Shown one piece after another: positions 5,695-14,612 of a stretch of 22,450 bases of DNA (position 1 is its first letter; each line of letters opens with the position of its first letter). The DNA lies in the IMG/VR virus record IMGVR_UViG_3300036985_000056, positions 1-22,450 of that record; one strand, 5' to 3'. The notes beneath the pieces are model-generated. The model was not told where the DNA came from and searched no databases. It saw only the letters and a list, made by a program, of their open reading frames with translations. The position numbers and the translations under genes were made by a program. This DNA is from a virus.

Positions 5695-7905
5695 ATGCGG
5701 ATTGTCCGGTTTATGACCAACTTCACCAGCGGCGAGCTGGATCCGCTGCTGAGATCACGAACCGACTTGCAGCAATATCAGAACGGGCTCGAGGCCGCGA
5801 GGAACGTGGTAATCCAACCGCAAGGCGGCGTCCGTCGCCGGGACGGCTTAGAGTTTATTCATGACTTTACGGGCTTTACAGCATTCAAAATTGTGCCGTT
5901 TGAATACAGCACAATCGATAGCTATCTGCTGGTTTTTGTGAATGGCCGAATCTATGTCTTTAAGGCTGGCGTCTTGCAGACAAACATCAATGGATCTGGC
6001 AACAGCTATGTCACCGCGACCGGGCTGACCGCCGCTATGCTGGACGAGCTAAACTATACGCAGGCTGTCGACACGATCGTGATCTGCCACGAAGATCTTC
6101 AGACAAAGCGGCTTGTCCGCAACTCTGATACAAATTGGACATGGGAAGACCTCCCGCTCGTAAACATTCCGCAATATGCTTATGAGTTTGATGAGCATCT
6201 GCCGCAGTTTACAATCACGCCCAGCGCGGTGACAGGAAATGTCACCATCACGGCATCAGCGGCGACAACAGATACCGGGTCGGCTCAGGCCGGATCAATC
6301 AGCACAATCACGCTCAAGGCCGCAACATCGTTTACAACGAATGACCAGCCTGCCGGGATGTTTGTGGTTATCACATCTGGCACGGGATCCGGGCAAACGC
6401 GGCACGTTGAGAGCTATGTGGCGTCTACCAAGATTGCCACTGTGTATCCGAATTGGACAACCGCGCCTGACGCAACGTCAAACTATAAGGTTGTGCCGTT
6501 TGCGACAACGACAGTTGGAGAATACCTTCAGGTAGTATCCGGCTTTGGCCGCGCTCGATACGTTGAGTATATCTCTGACACAGTAATGAAGGCCGTTACG
6601 TCTGTCCCGTTTTTTGACACATCCGCAATTGTCAGCACCAAATGGCGCAGCGAACATGGCTATGAGGCTTCGTGGTCTTCCGCTCGCGGCTGGCCGAGAT
6701 CTGCCACGTTCCACCAAGGCCGTCTTTACTTTGGCGGATCTAAAAGCCGGACAAACGTGATCTGGGGATCCCGGGTTATCAACTATTTTGATTTTGACCC
6801 GGGCACGGGCTTGGCTGATGAGGGGCTCGAGGCGACCCTGAACACCGACCAATACAACGCGATCGTCAACGTGGCGTCTGGATCTGACTTGCGGATCTTC
6901 ACGACGGGCGGCGAGTTCATTATTGCCAACGCGAACAATGGTCCTATCACGCCCAGCACGTTGCTGGTTCGCCCACAAACTCGCTTGGGCACAAAGGCTG
7001 GCGTTCCCATTCAAGATCTAAACGGCGCATCGGTGTTTATCCAGCGCAGCGGCCGATCGATCAACGCCTTTCAATACACCGACACAACGGCCAGCTACTC
7101 GATCCAACCGCTATCGGTTCTCAGCTCGCATTTGGTTAAAGACCCGGTTGACCTTGCTGTTCGCCGGGGAACATCAACTGACGAAACCGACACGCTTTAT
7201 GTCGTGAACGGCGAAGATGGGACGATGACTGTCTATTCAATCTTGTCGAGCCAAGGCGTCATTGCGGCGTCTGAGTTTACGACGGGATCAACTGGAACGG
7301 ATGATTTTCTCGCTGTCGGCGTTGAGATCGATCGCGTCTTTGTCATCGTAAAGCGCACAGTAAACGCATCGACCAAGTATTATTTGGAGCGGTTCTCGTC
7401 GGATGTGCTGGTGGACAGCGCCAAGATCGGAGTGTCAGGCGCGACAGTTGCTATGGAACACTTGCGCAACGCGACAGTGAAGGTGCTGCGTGATGGATCT
7501 GTTGAGGTCGATAAGGTCGTGCCGAACACAGCGCCTTATCAGATCACATTTACGACCGCAGCAACCACATCGTATCAGGTCGGGCTCGGCTTTGATGTCG
7601 AGATCCGCACCATGCCGCAAGAACCAAACTTGCCCACGGGCACATCGCTTGGCGTGAAGAAGCGGATTATCCGGGTTGATGCCTTGGTCAAAGACAGCCA
7701 GAGCATGGCGATCAACGGGACAACTGTGCCGTTCACAGCATATGGGACAACCCCGCTTGATGCGCCTGTGCCGCTTGTTACAGGGCTAAAGACAGTGCAT
7801 GGCATTCTAGGTTATACCGGGACAGGGCAAATCAGCATCACGCAGCCCTATCCGTTAAAGCTTAACTTGATCGGGATGGAATACCGATTGAGCTTGGGGG
7901 AATAA
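5695..7905 (+). CDS. Tail tubular protein B (nozzle), gp12-like
   Basis: This gene encodes 736 residues (T7 gp12 has 794), beginning one base after the previous stop. The N-terminus is characteristic: FTSGELDPLLRSRTDLQQYQNG, then a NVVIQPQGGVRRRDGLEFI turn, YLLVFVNGRIYVF and a long series of beta strands. Later comes FHQGRLYFGGSKSRTNVIWGSR, a motif found in nearly all such nozzle proteins, then VASGSDLRIFTTGGEFII. Residues about 175-270 form a Thr/Ala-rich inserted beta domain. The last 120 residues have the usual strand-rich end. Six copies make the nozzle of the short tail through which ejection proteins and DNA leave. The assignment is firm from motifs, length and gene order. Confidence 0.94.
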   Translation: MRIVRFMTNFTSGELDPLLRSRTDLQQYQNGLEAARNVVIQPQGGVRRRDGLEFIHDFTGFTAFKIVPFEYSTIDSYLLVFVNGRIYVFKAGVLQTNINGSGNSYVTATGLTAAMLDELNYTQAVDTIVICHEDLQTKRLVRNSDTNWTWEDLPLVNIPQYAYEFDEHLPQFTITPSAVTGNVTITASAATTDTGSAQAGSISTITLKAATSFTTNDQPAGMFVVITSGTGSGQTRHVESYVASTKIATVYPNWTTAPDATSNYKVVPFATTTVGEYLQVVSGFGRARYVEYISDTVMKAVTSVPFFDTSAIVSTKWRSEHGYEASWSSARGWPRSATFHQGRLYFGGSKSRTNVIWGSRVINYFDFDPGTGLADEGLEATLNTDQYNAIVNVASGSDLRIFTTGGEFIIANANNGPITPSTLLVRPQTRLGTKAGVPIQDLNGASVFIQRSGRSINAFQYTDTTASYSIQPLSVLSSHLVKDPVDLAVRRGTSTDETDTLYVVNGEDGTMTVYSILSSQGVIAASEFTTGSTGTDDFLAVGVEIDRVFVIVKRTVNASTKYYLERFSSDVLVDSAKIGVSGATVAMEHLRNATVKVLRDGSVEVDKVVPNTAPYQITFTTAATTSYQVGLGFDVEIRTMPQEPNLPTGTSLGVKKRIIRVDALVKDSQSMAINGTTVPFTAYGTTPLDAPVPLVTGLKTVHGILGYTGTGQISITQPYPLKLNLIGMEYRLSLGE

Positions 7906-7906
7906 G

Positions 7907-8443
7907 ATGGGCATCGAAACTATCATTGCGGCCGCAGCTCTGGGCACAAGTGTCGCCGGAACAGTTGGATCTGCTCGAGCAGCCAAGGAGGCCGGGGCAG
8001 CGCAGCAGCAGGGATACAATGCGCAGGCAGCTCAGGCCCAAATGCAGGGGCGCTCTCAGGCAATTGCCTATCGCCAGCAGGGCGCTGATGTTCTGCGCAA
8101 CCTAAACGAAACCTTGGCGGCAACGATTGCCATCGCCGGGGCGGGCAATGTCGATCCAACAAGCGGCTCGGCCCGTTTGCTGCAAGAGTATGCTCGGGCT
8201 GAAGCCGCGTCAGAGTTTGGCACGGCGCAGGAGAATGCCATCTTGGCAACCGCTGGGGCCACAGCTCAGGCTGGGATCTATCGTCAGGCAGGATCATCCG
8301 CCTACAGCGCCGGGGTTATGCAAGGCAATTCGATTATGTTTGGTGGGCTTGGCCGCGCTCTTAGTTTGATGCCGACATTCAACCCGTTCCAAGCGCAGCA
8401 AGGAAACCCCATCTACCAAGGCGGACCCGCCCGCTCAAGATAA
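7907..8443 (+). CDS. Internal virion protein, gp14-like
   Basis: This gene encodes 178 residues (T7 gp14 has 196), beginning one base after the nozzle gene with GGGGGAA just upstream. A small-residue-rich hydrophobic N-terminus (IETIIAAAALGTSVAGTVGSA) is followed by a long Ala/Gln-rich helix with repeated QQGYNAQAAQAQMQG. Then comes GAGNVDPTSGSARLLQEYA, a motif common in gp14-type proteins, and a Gly/Pro-rich tail. In T7, gp14 goes into the outer membrane at ejection and starts the channel. No GNAT/gp13 gene stands between this and the nozzle gene. The call is by motif, size and position. Confidence 0.8.
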   Translation: MGIETIIAAAALGTSVAGTVGSARAAKEAGAAQQQGYNAQAAQAQMQGRSQAIAYRQQGADVLRNLNETLAATIAIAGAGNVDPTSGSARLLQEYARAEAASEFGTAQENAILATAGATAQAGIYRQAGSSAYSAGVMQGNSIMFGGLGRALSLMPTFNPFQAQQGNPIYQGGPARSR

Positions 8444-8457
8444 TAACGAGGTAAACT

Positions 8458-11151
8458 ATGGCTATGCTTCCGCGCTACGAACGTCTTGGAGTGAAGGCCG
8501 CACAGCCAGCACAATTGGACTTTGCAAACTTCAGAGAGCAATCGCAGGCGTCGCAAACCCTGAGCCAAAGCCTCGGCCGTATGTCTGATTTTGCCTTTGG
8601 CGTAGCGGAGCAGAAGTTTGAGCAAGTTGCAAAACAAACAGTTTCAAAGCTTGGCGCAACCGAAACGCTGGCCCGCATCCAGAAATCTGGCGGTCCGACG
8701 AGCGGCTTCGACATGGTGGCATTCCAAACTGCTAACCGAATTGCATCGGCCGAGATCCAAATGCAGTCCGACAAGGACATCAGTAGCCTGCTGGATACAG
8801 CCCAGAAAACTGGAATGTCGATCGCGAACGTCTCATCGCATTTGGCGGACATTACCGACGGATATGCCGCAACGCTTTCGACGCTAGATCCGGACGCCGC
8901 CGGGATGCTGCGCATTCGCATCGCAGAGGCGTCAGATCAGGCCATACAGCGCTATGGATCCTATGTTGAGTCTCAGGCCAAGGCGGCTCAATCTGCTCGC
9001 ATAGAGGCCGCTGGCGATCTCTATGCGGCCAACATGATGCAGACGGCGCTAATCCCCGGCATCACGCCGGAAACGCTTTACACCATGTCGCAAAATCGCA
9101 TGAACCTTTTGATCGATGCTGGCGTCAAGCCGGACAAAGCGGCGACATGGGCGGCATCAGCTTTAAAAAATGCTGTGACGGAACACGCGGCATTTTCCGC
9201 CATGACCATGCCTCTTGCGGATCTCAAAGCTAGGGCAATGACGCCGCCGGACAAACCGCTTCCGGGCTTAGATTACACCGACACGCTTGCGCTTTGGAGC
9301 AAATCTAGCACGATCTATAACACGCGGACGGAATCGCTCCGGGTCGATGCAAGCACGTTATCCGATCAGCTCCAAGCTGAGGCCAAGGTTCTTGGCTCAG
9401 GCGGGACACCGGATCCAATACGCATTGCCGCGCTTCAAGAAAAAGCTCAGGCTCTTGCAGAGTTCGATCCTTCCTTGGCGGGCAAGGTTGCAAATCTTCA
9501 GGCCGACATAACCTTTGTCTCGGGCGTTCGCGGCATGAACGTCGATGAGCTAAACAGTGAAGTCACGCGCCTGAGCGCAGGCGTTCCCGGCGTTGGCGGG
9601 CCCGGGCTTGATACTACCGACGAAACTACCATGCTTAGCTTCGCAACGCAGACTCGAGACGCGGCGCAGCGAGTGCTAGATCTCGCAGCCGCAGATGCGC
9701 TTAGATCGAGTGAAAGAGCGGCAAATGTGATTGGCGGGGCAAGAGATGCAATCAATCGCGCAGAAAAAGAAACAGCGGATCTAATTGTCAACGATATCAG
9801 CACGGCGATCGATGTTCTGAGTCAGCAGCTCGATCAGACAAATCCAAACCCGGCCGTTGTCCAGCTCGCAATTACTGAAATCACAGCGCAGATCGCCAAG
9901 GTTCCAGAGAGCCAGATGACGCCTGAGCTTTTGGGAAAAGTGACAGAGATCAAACAGATCTCCAAAGACTTTGCTGATTGGCGAGAAATGACATCGCCCC
10001 AGCAAAATGCGTTCATCCAAAAGCTGGCAAAGGAGATCCCAGCGCAAACCCCGCCCGGCATGACTGCAATGGAAGCCCTTGCGATGAATGGTCGCCGGGC
10101 AAAGCTTTTGATGGGATTGCAGGCGTCGCAGTCTGACGCAATTGCAAAAGGCGATGCGCTATCGTTTGCGCAAGCTCAGCGGATCCAGCTTGTTGATGCG
10201 CGAGGTATTGTTCACTTTGCCGGACAACCGCTGGACTTCACAAGCCCGGAAACTGTTGTCCAGTCGTTTGAGCGTAGGCTCGATGATGTGGCAAAACTTG
10301 AAACCCGTTTTGGCGCGTCCGGCCAGAACATTTTTCTCCCGCAGGAAAAGGCACAACTCGTTGATATCCTAAAGAGCGGCGATCTCGGGTTGGCGGCAAT
10401 GACGCTTGATGCTATCGCTTCGATGGGAGGGGCGGTAACTGAAAAAGCGCTCGCAGAAATTGGGGCTGAAGATCCAGTGTTTGCTCATGTTGGCGGGATT
10501 TTTGCAGACGGAAGATCGACAAACAATGCAGCCCTTATTGAAACCGGGCAATCAATTTTGCGCGGCCTTAGACTTGAAAAGCCGAAAGCTCTTAGCGGAA
10601 ACGACCCCAAAGATGCGGCCACGGATTACTTTGGCGGCGCGTTATATTTCCTGCCGACGTTCGCCAAAGGGGCAACTCAAGCGGCCGACGCAATGTATGC
10701 CGACTTTGCGGCGCAAAACCCTGAAGCGGCAAAAAGCTTTGACGCCGAGATCTATAATACGTTCCTCGATAAAGCGCTGGGGACGATGGAAATCTCAACA
10801 AACTTTGTCAATCCGGCGTTAGTTCCGCGTGGCCTAACCTCATCTTGGATTGAAAATCTCCAGATGTATGGCTCACCTCCATCGCGAACAAAAACATCTT
10901 TTACAAAAGCAAACCCGAACTACGCCGAAGAGTTTTTTACAAAGTTTGTTGCCAACCAAGATGATTTGGTCGATTTCCCGACAAGTGCGCTCCCAGACTT
11001 GGAGTGGTATCCGTTCCTTGCTGGGCAAAAAGATGGCAAATCCGTATGGACTTTGCGGCATACGGCGGGTGGCATTTCTCAGGACTGGGCAGATAAGAAC
11101 GGAACGCGCATTTATCTGGACCTGAACGCAATGGCCGGGGTATCTCAATGA
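8458..11151 (+). CDS. Internal virion protein, gp15-like ejection protein
   Basis: This gene encodes 897 residues (T7 gp15 has 747). CGAGG lies six bases before ATG 8458. The start MAMLPRYERLGVKAAQPAQLD, followed by FREQSQASQTLSQSLGRMSDF, is the usual opening of this protein class. The rest is almost all helical, Ala/Gln/Asp-rich, with long coiled stretches (about residues 290-520) and no enzyme motif that I can see. The last 150 residues are more aromatic. In T7, gp15 and gp16 form the periplasmic conduit and DNA-translocating machine. The stop overlaps the next gene as ATGA. The role is inferred from order and look; residue-level similarity to gp15 is too low to judge by eye. Confidence 0.72.
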   Translation: MAMLPRYERLGVKAAQPAQLDFANFREQSQASQTLSQSLGRMSDFAFGVAEQKFEQVAKQTVSKLGATETLARIQKSGGPTSGFDMVAFQTANRIASAEIQMQSDKDISSLLDTAQKTGMSIANVSSHLADITDGYAATLSTLDPDAAGMLRIRIAEASDQAIQRYGSYVESQAKAAQSARIEAAGDLYAANMMQTALIPGITPETLYTMSQNRMNLLIDAGVKPDKAATWAASALKNAVTEHAAFSAMTMPLADLKARAMTPPDKPLPGLDYTDTLALWSKSSTIYNTRTESLRVDASTLSDQLQAEAKVLGSGGTPDPIRIAALQEKAQALAEFDPSLAGKVANLQADITFVSGVRGMNVDELNSEVTRLSAGVPGVGGPGLDTTDETTMLSFATQTRDAAQRVLDLAAADALRSSERAANVIGGARDAINRAEKETADLIVNDISTAIDVLSQQLDQTNPNPAVVQLAITEITAQIAKVPESQMTPELLGKVTEIKQISKDFADWREMTSPQQNAFIQKLAKEIPAQTPPGMTAMEALAMNGRRAKLLMGLQASQSDAIAKGDALSFAQAQRIQLVDARGIVHFAGQPLDFTSPETVVQSFERRLDDVAKLETRFGASGQNIFLPQEKAQLVDILKSGDLGLAAMTLDAIASMGGAVTEKALAEIGAEDPVFAHVGGIFADGRSTNNAALIETGQSILRGLRLEKPKALSGNDPKDAATDYFGGALYFLPTFAKGATQAADAMYADFAAQNPEAAKSFDAEIYNTFLDKALGTMEISTNFVNPALVPRGLTSSWIENLQMYGSPPSRTKTSFTKANPNYAEEFFTKFVANQDDLVDFPTSALPDLEWYPFLAGQKDGKSVWTLRHTAGGISQDWADKNGTRIYLDLNAMAGVSQ

Positions 11152-14100
11152 TCTTTGACCAGCTCGATGAAACGGCGTTTCCAATAACGGGCATCAGAAA
11201 TACCCCGACTTCAACGCCATCAGAAAATTTCTATGCCGCAGTAAGGCGGTATGACTATGTTGACGCCTCCAATGCCTCAAGCACAATCCTGCGGGATATT
11301 TGGGGCCCTATGGTTGCAGAAGTAAATGAGGCAACTGGGTCAAACTTTTCATCTCCGCTTGACGCGGGGGCGGAATACTCTGGCAGTTTTGGGACTTACC
11401 AAGGGGAATCCAAAGCATTCTTTGACTTTGTGACAAACTGGGAAAAGCAAAATCCCGGGAGCATATCGTCCAACACCATGAGCTTGATGAGCCTTGAGTC
11501 GATCGATGCGGCCGTGATCAGCGAGGCTCAACGCGCAGTTTCGGAATATGACGCCATTTCTGCAAACAGCGAAAGCTTTATAAATGGGGTCGCCAACTTT
11601 CTTGGCACCTTTTCGGCCGGGACAAAAGACCCTTTCAACGTAGTTTTGATGCTTGGCACTATGGGTGTTGGCACGGGCATAAACGCATCCAAGACACTGG
11701 CAGGCATTGCGCTGCGAGAGGCGCTGATCAACGGCGGCGGCGAAGTAGTTAAACAGCCGCTTGTCGCTTCGTGGTATAAAGAAATTGGCCTAGACTACAC
11801 GGCCGAAAACTTCATCTCAAACGTCGGCGGCGCAGCCGTTATCGGCGGGGCCCTGCCGATTGCGGGCGCTGGGATCAAGGCTGGCGTGGGTGTTACGACT
11901 CGGGCTGTATCTCGCGCCATTGACATGGGAACCGGGGTAACACGGCCAACCCGGGCGCTGCTCGATTTCCTCGATGCGTCTGAGCCTGAGCTGAACCGGA
12001 CGCTTTCGCCAAGCCAAATGCTTGCCGGGGTTGAAACGCTCAAGTCTGGCGGGATCAAAATCAGCCGCGAATCTCAAGCAGCCGTTACCGCCGCGCAAGA
12101 TCTTCTCGACCTTGAGGCCAGCAATCCAATTTCCGGCAATCCAGTCGGAACGATTGTCGATCATGCCAGCACAATGGCAAGCGCTCAGCACAGCCTGTTC
12201 AATGGCGAAGTGCCAAAGATCAAAGCCGTGCCGATCGAGATGGTGAAGCCCGACGCAATCTTGCAGCAGGCCGACAACCTCGATGGGTTTGTTTTCCGGT
12301 TCAACCCAAATGAAATTGGCGTCGATGCAAAGACGTTCCAGTTCAAGATGGGCGGCGACGCTTTTGGTGTGTCCGAGCGCCTGCGCGGCGTTAAGGTCTG
12401 GGATCCAATCTTGGGCGGCGAGATCCTCGTCTATGAATATGCCGACGGCCGGATGTTTGTGGCAGACGGCCACCAGCGCCTCGGGCTTGCAAAGCGGATC
12501 ATGTCTGAGGATCCAGCTCAGAACGTCGTGATCTATGGGCGCAAGTTGCGCGAAGCCGACGGCGTGACGCCTGAGCAGGCTATGGTTGTGGCTGCAATCA
12601 AGAACATCGCAGAGGGCAGCGGATCCGCGATCGATGCCGCAAAGGTGGCGCGGATCGACCCGGCGGGCTTTTCTTCGCTGATTGGCAAGACGCTTCCGCC
12701 TTCGTCCGTCTTGGTTCGCCAAGCGAATGACATGATCAACCTGACCGACAACGCCTTTGGCGCGATCATCAACGAGGTGATCCCGGCAAATTATGGCGCG
12801 ATCATCGGCCGCGTTCTCAGCGACAGGAAAGATCTGCAAGACGCTGCGGTAAAGATCTTGGCAAAGTCTGAGCCTGCCAATGTGTTTCAGGCAGAGGCGA
12901 TTGTCCGGCAAGTGCGAGAAGCCGACGCCGAGCAAGTGCAGCAATTCTCTCTGTTTGGGGAAGAGACTGTAACGGAAAGCCTATTCACCGAGCGGGCAAA
13001 GATCCTCGATCAAGCTTATCGCCAGCTCAAGCAGGACAAGGCGACGTTCGCCAACCTAACGCGCAACGCCGACCGCATCGAAGCAGAAGGCGGGAACGTC
13101 CTTGATCGTCAGCTCAACGAGCAGAAAGCAACCCAAGATGCGCAAACCATCGCCCTCCTCCAAACCCTTGCCAACCGCAAAGGACCCGTCTCTGATGCCC
13201 TCTCAGCCGCAGCCAGAGCCTTCCGCGACACCGGAAGTTATGGGCGTCCAACCCGAGACTTCCTCGAATCAGTCCGCAATGCAATTGCAACAGGCGATCT
13301 CGACCGGATATCTTCTAGCGACATTGGGCGCACTCTCGATGGTCCGTCGCCGGGCAGCGCAGATACAGTCGGCAAAGAACCAGTCCTCGATGGGTTCGAA
13401 GAACCAAACGGCGTAGCGGCCGAGCAGCAGATCGATCAGATGACGCGGGATATGTTCCCAGAGCCCGTGCCCCGGGATCAAGCCGCAGCTTCAGAGCAAC
13501 CTCAGTTTAATCCCAGATCTGCTATTGAAGAGGAGCGGGTTCCGATCGAAGAGATCAGAATGCCGATCGACAATACATTGCCGATTGATCAGATCCTCGC
13601 TCGAGTTGCAGCACTTACGGAAGAAAACATTCCGTTGGTCAGGGGATTGATTAGCAGGATTGATGCCCGTTTTGGAACAAAGTCTGGAGACAATGTAAAG
13701 GATCTGGCAAAGGTTGCGCAGAAAGCAAATCGCCCTTCAATCTTGGCAAAAAAACCTTGGCACAATGTTTCACACATCAGAGACAGCTATCGCTTTAAGA
13801 CTGTAATTGATGACATTCGGGATGTTCCGGCAATCTTTGATGAGCTTCTGGCAAGCGGGATTAGCCTAGTCAAAGTTGACACTGGCAAACTGTTCAGCCC
13901 AAAAGAATGGGGGTGGCGCATTATTGCGTTTGATCTGCGTATGCCAAACGGCCAACTTGTCGAATGGTATTTGCCGATCCGAGAGCTTGAGGCCCAGAAG
14001 AAAGCAGAAGGCCATTTGCTCTTTGAAGAATGGCGCAACAAAACGCCAGAAGAGCTAAACGCGCAGCATGACGCCTATATGGGAACCATCAGAAAGAGCT

Positions 14101-14612
14101 TTAAGGGATACGACGATGCCTTTCAGGCTTCGCTGGCTCGCATCGGCATTTCGGCAGAAGAAGCCGCCGCATCTTGGGCAAGGGCTGAAAGCTCCATGCT
14201 GGAGGCTGCGCGGAAGTCCCCAAGCTCGTCGGGCATGATTACATCGCTAGGCGAGCGTGGCTTGGAAACCCAAGCGCCATCTAGTGTTCGGAGTGCAGAG
14301 GATCCGTCAGCCCAAAACAACATGACGCGGGATGTCCCGTCTTCGATTAGTGCAAAGTCTACTTCTGGCATAGCGGAAAGCCTCCAATCTGAGCCTACGC
14401 AAGCGGGTCAGCAGTCGCTGATGCTTGACGAGGTTTCAATTATGCAGCGCGATCTCATAGACGAGCTGCAATCTACAGATACGATATCGGTTGGCCTAGT
14501 GCAAGATGCCAACGGCAACATTGTGTCACAAACGATGACTATGGCAGAAATGAAGACTATGCTGGATGCTGAAGACGAGTTCATCAAACAATTGGGGATC
14601 TGTGGGATATGA
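11148..14612 (+). CDS. Large internal virion protein with ParB-like domain and a RelA/SpoT-like region
   Basis: This gene encodes 1154 residues, with ATG overlapping the previous stop (ATGA). It stands where T7 has gp16, but I see no transglycosylase motif. Residues 140-260 are Gly/Ala-rich and hydrophobic (FLGTFSAGTKDPFNVVLMLG, then SNVGGAAVIGGALPIAGAG) and probably enter membranes. Residues about 359-510 are ParB/DdrB-like: GVSERLRGVKVWDP, DGRMFVADGHQRLGLA, then KNIAEGSGSAIDAAKVARI. Residues 600-810 are a linker with helices and an acidic, Pro-rich stretch. Residues about 850-990 resemble a RelA/SpoT synthetase: RPSILAKK, IRDSYRFKTVIDD (Asp879, Arg882), EWGWRIIAFDL, PNGQLVEWYLP (Glu939) and EGHLLFEEWR. 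The end is low-complexity. Such many-domain proteins, delivered with phage DNA, are known as polyvalent proteins. The virion place is inferred from order; the ParB-like call is good, the RelA/SpoT-like call moderate. Confidence 0.7.
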   Translation: MIFDQLDETAFPITGIRNTPTSTPSENFYAAVRRYDYVDASNASSTILRDIWGPMVAEVNEATGSNFSSPLDAGAEYSGSFGTYQGESKAFFDFVTNWEKQNPGSISSNTMSLMSLESIDAAVISEAQRAVSEYDAISANSESFINGVANFLGTFSAGTKDPFNVVLMLGTMGVGTGINASKTLAGIALREALINGGGEVVKQPLVASWYKEIGLDYTAENFISNVGGAAVIGGALPIAGAGIKAGVGVTTRAVSRAIDMGTGVTRPTRALLDFLDASEPELNRTLSPSQMLAGVETLKSGGIKISRESQAAVTAAQDLLDLEASNPISGNPVGTIVDHASTMASAQHSLFNGEVPKIKAVPIEMVKPDAILQQADNLDGFVFRFNPNEIGVDAKTFQFKMGGDAFGVSERLRGVKVWDPILGGEILVYEYADGRMFVADGHQRLGLAKRIMSEDPAQNVVIYGRKLREADGVTPEQAMVVAAIKNIAEGSGSAIDAAKVARIDPAGFSSLIGKTLPPSSVLVRQANDMINLTDNAFGAIINEVIPANYGAIIGRVLSDRKDLQDAAVKILAKSEPANVFQAEAIVRQVREADAEQVQQFSLFGEETVTESLFTERAKILDQAYRQLKQDKATFANLTRNADRIEAEGGNVLDRQLNEQKATQDAQTIALLQTLANRKGPVSDALSAAARAFRDTGSYGRPTRDFLESVRNAIATGDLDRISSSDIGRTLDGPSPGSADTVGKEPVLDGFEEPNGVAAEQQIDQMTRDMFPEPVPRDQAAASEQPQFNPRSAIEEERVPIEEIRMPIDNTLPIDQILARVAALTEENIPLVRGLISRIDARFGTKSGDNVKDLAKVAQKANRPSILAKKPWHNVSHIRDSYRFKTVIDDIRDVPAIFDELLASGISLVKVDTGKLFSPKEWGWRIIAFDLRMPNGQLVEWYLPIRELEAQKKAEGHLLFEEWRNKTPEELNAQHDAYMGTIRKSFKGYDDAFQASLARIGISAEEAAASWARAESSMLEAARKSPSSSGMITSLGERGLETQAPSSVRSAEDPSAQNNMTRDVPSSISAKSTSGIAESLQSEPTQAGQQSLMLDEVSIMQRDLIDELQSTDTISVGLVQDANGNIVSQTMTMAEMKTMLDAEDEFIKQLGICGI

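Noticed and set aside
11817-12944. Long antisense open frame opposite the large internal protein (375 codons)
   Set aside because: It covers the ParB-like coding region in reverse and has the biased composition of a mirror frame; there is no promoter or ribosome evidence.
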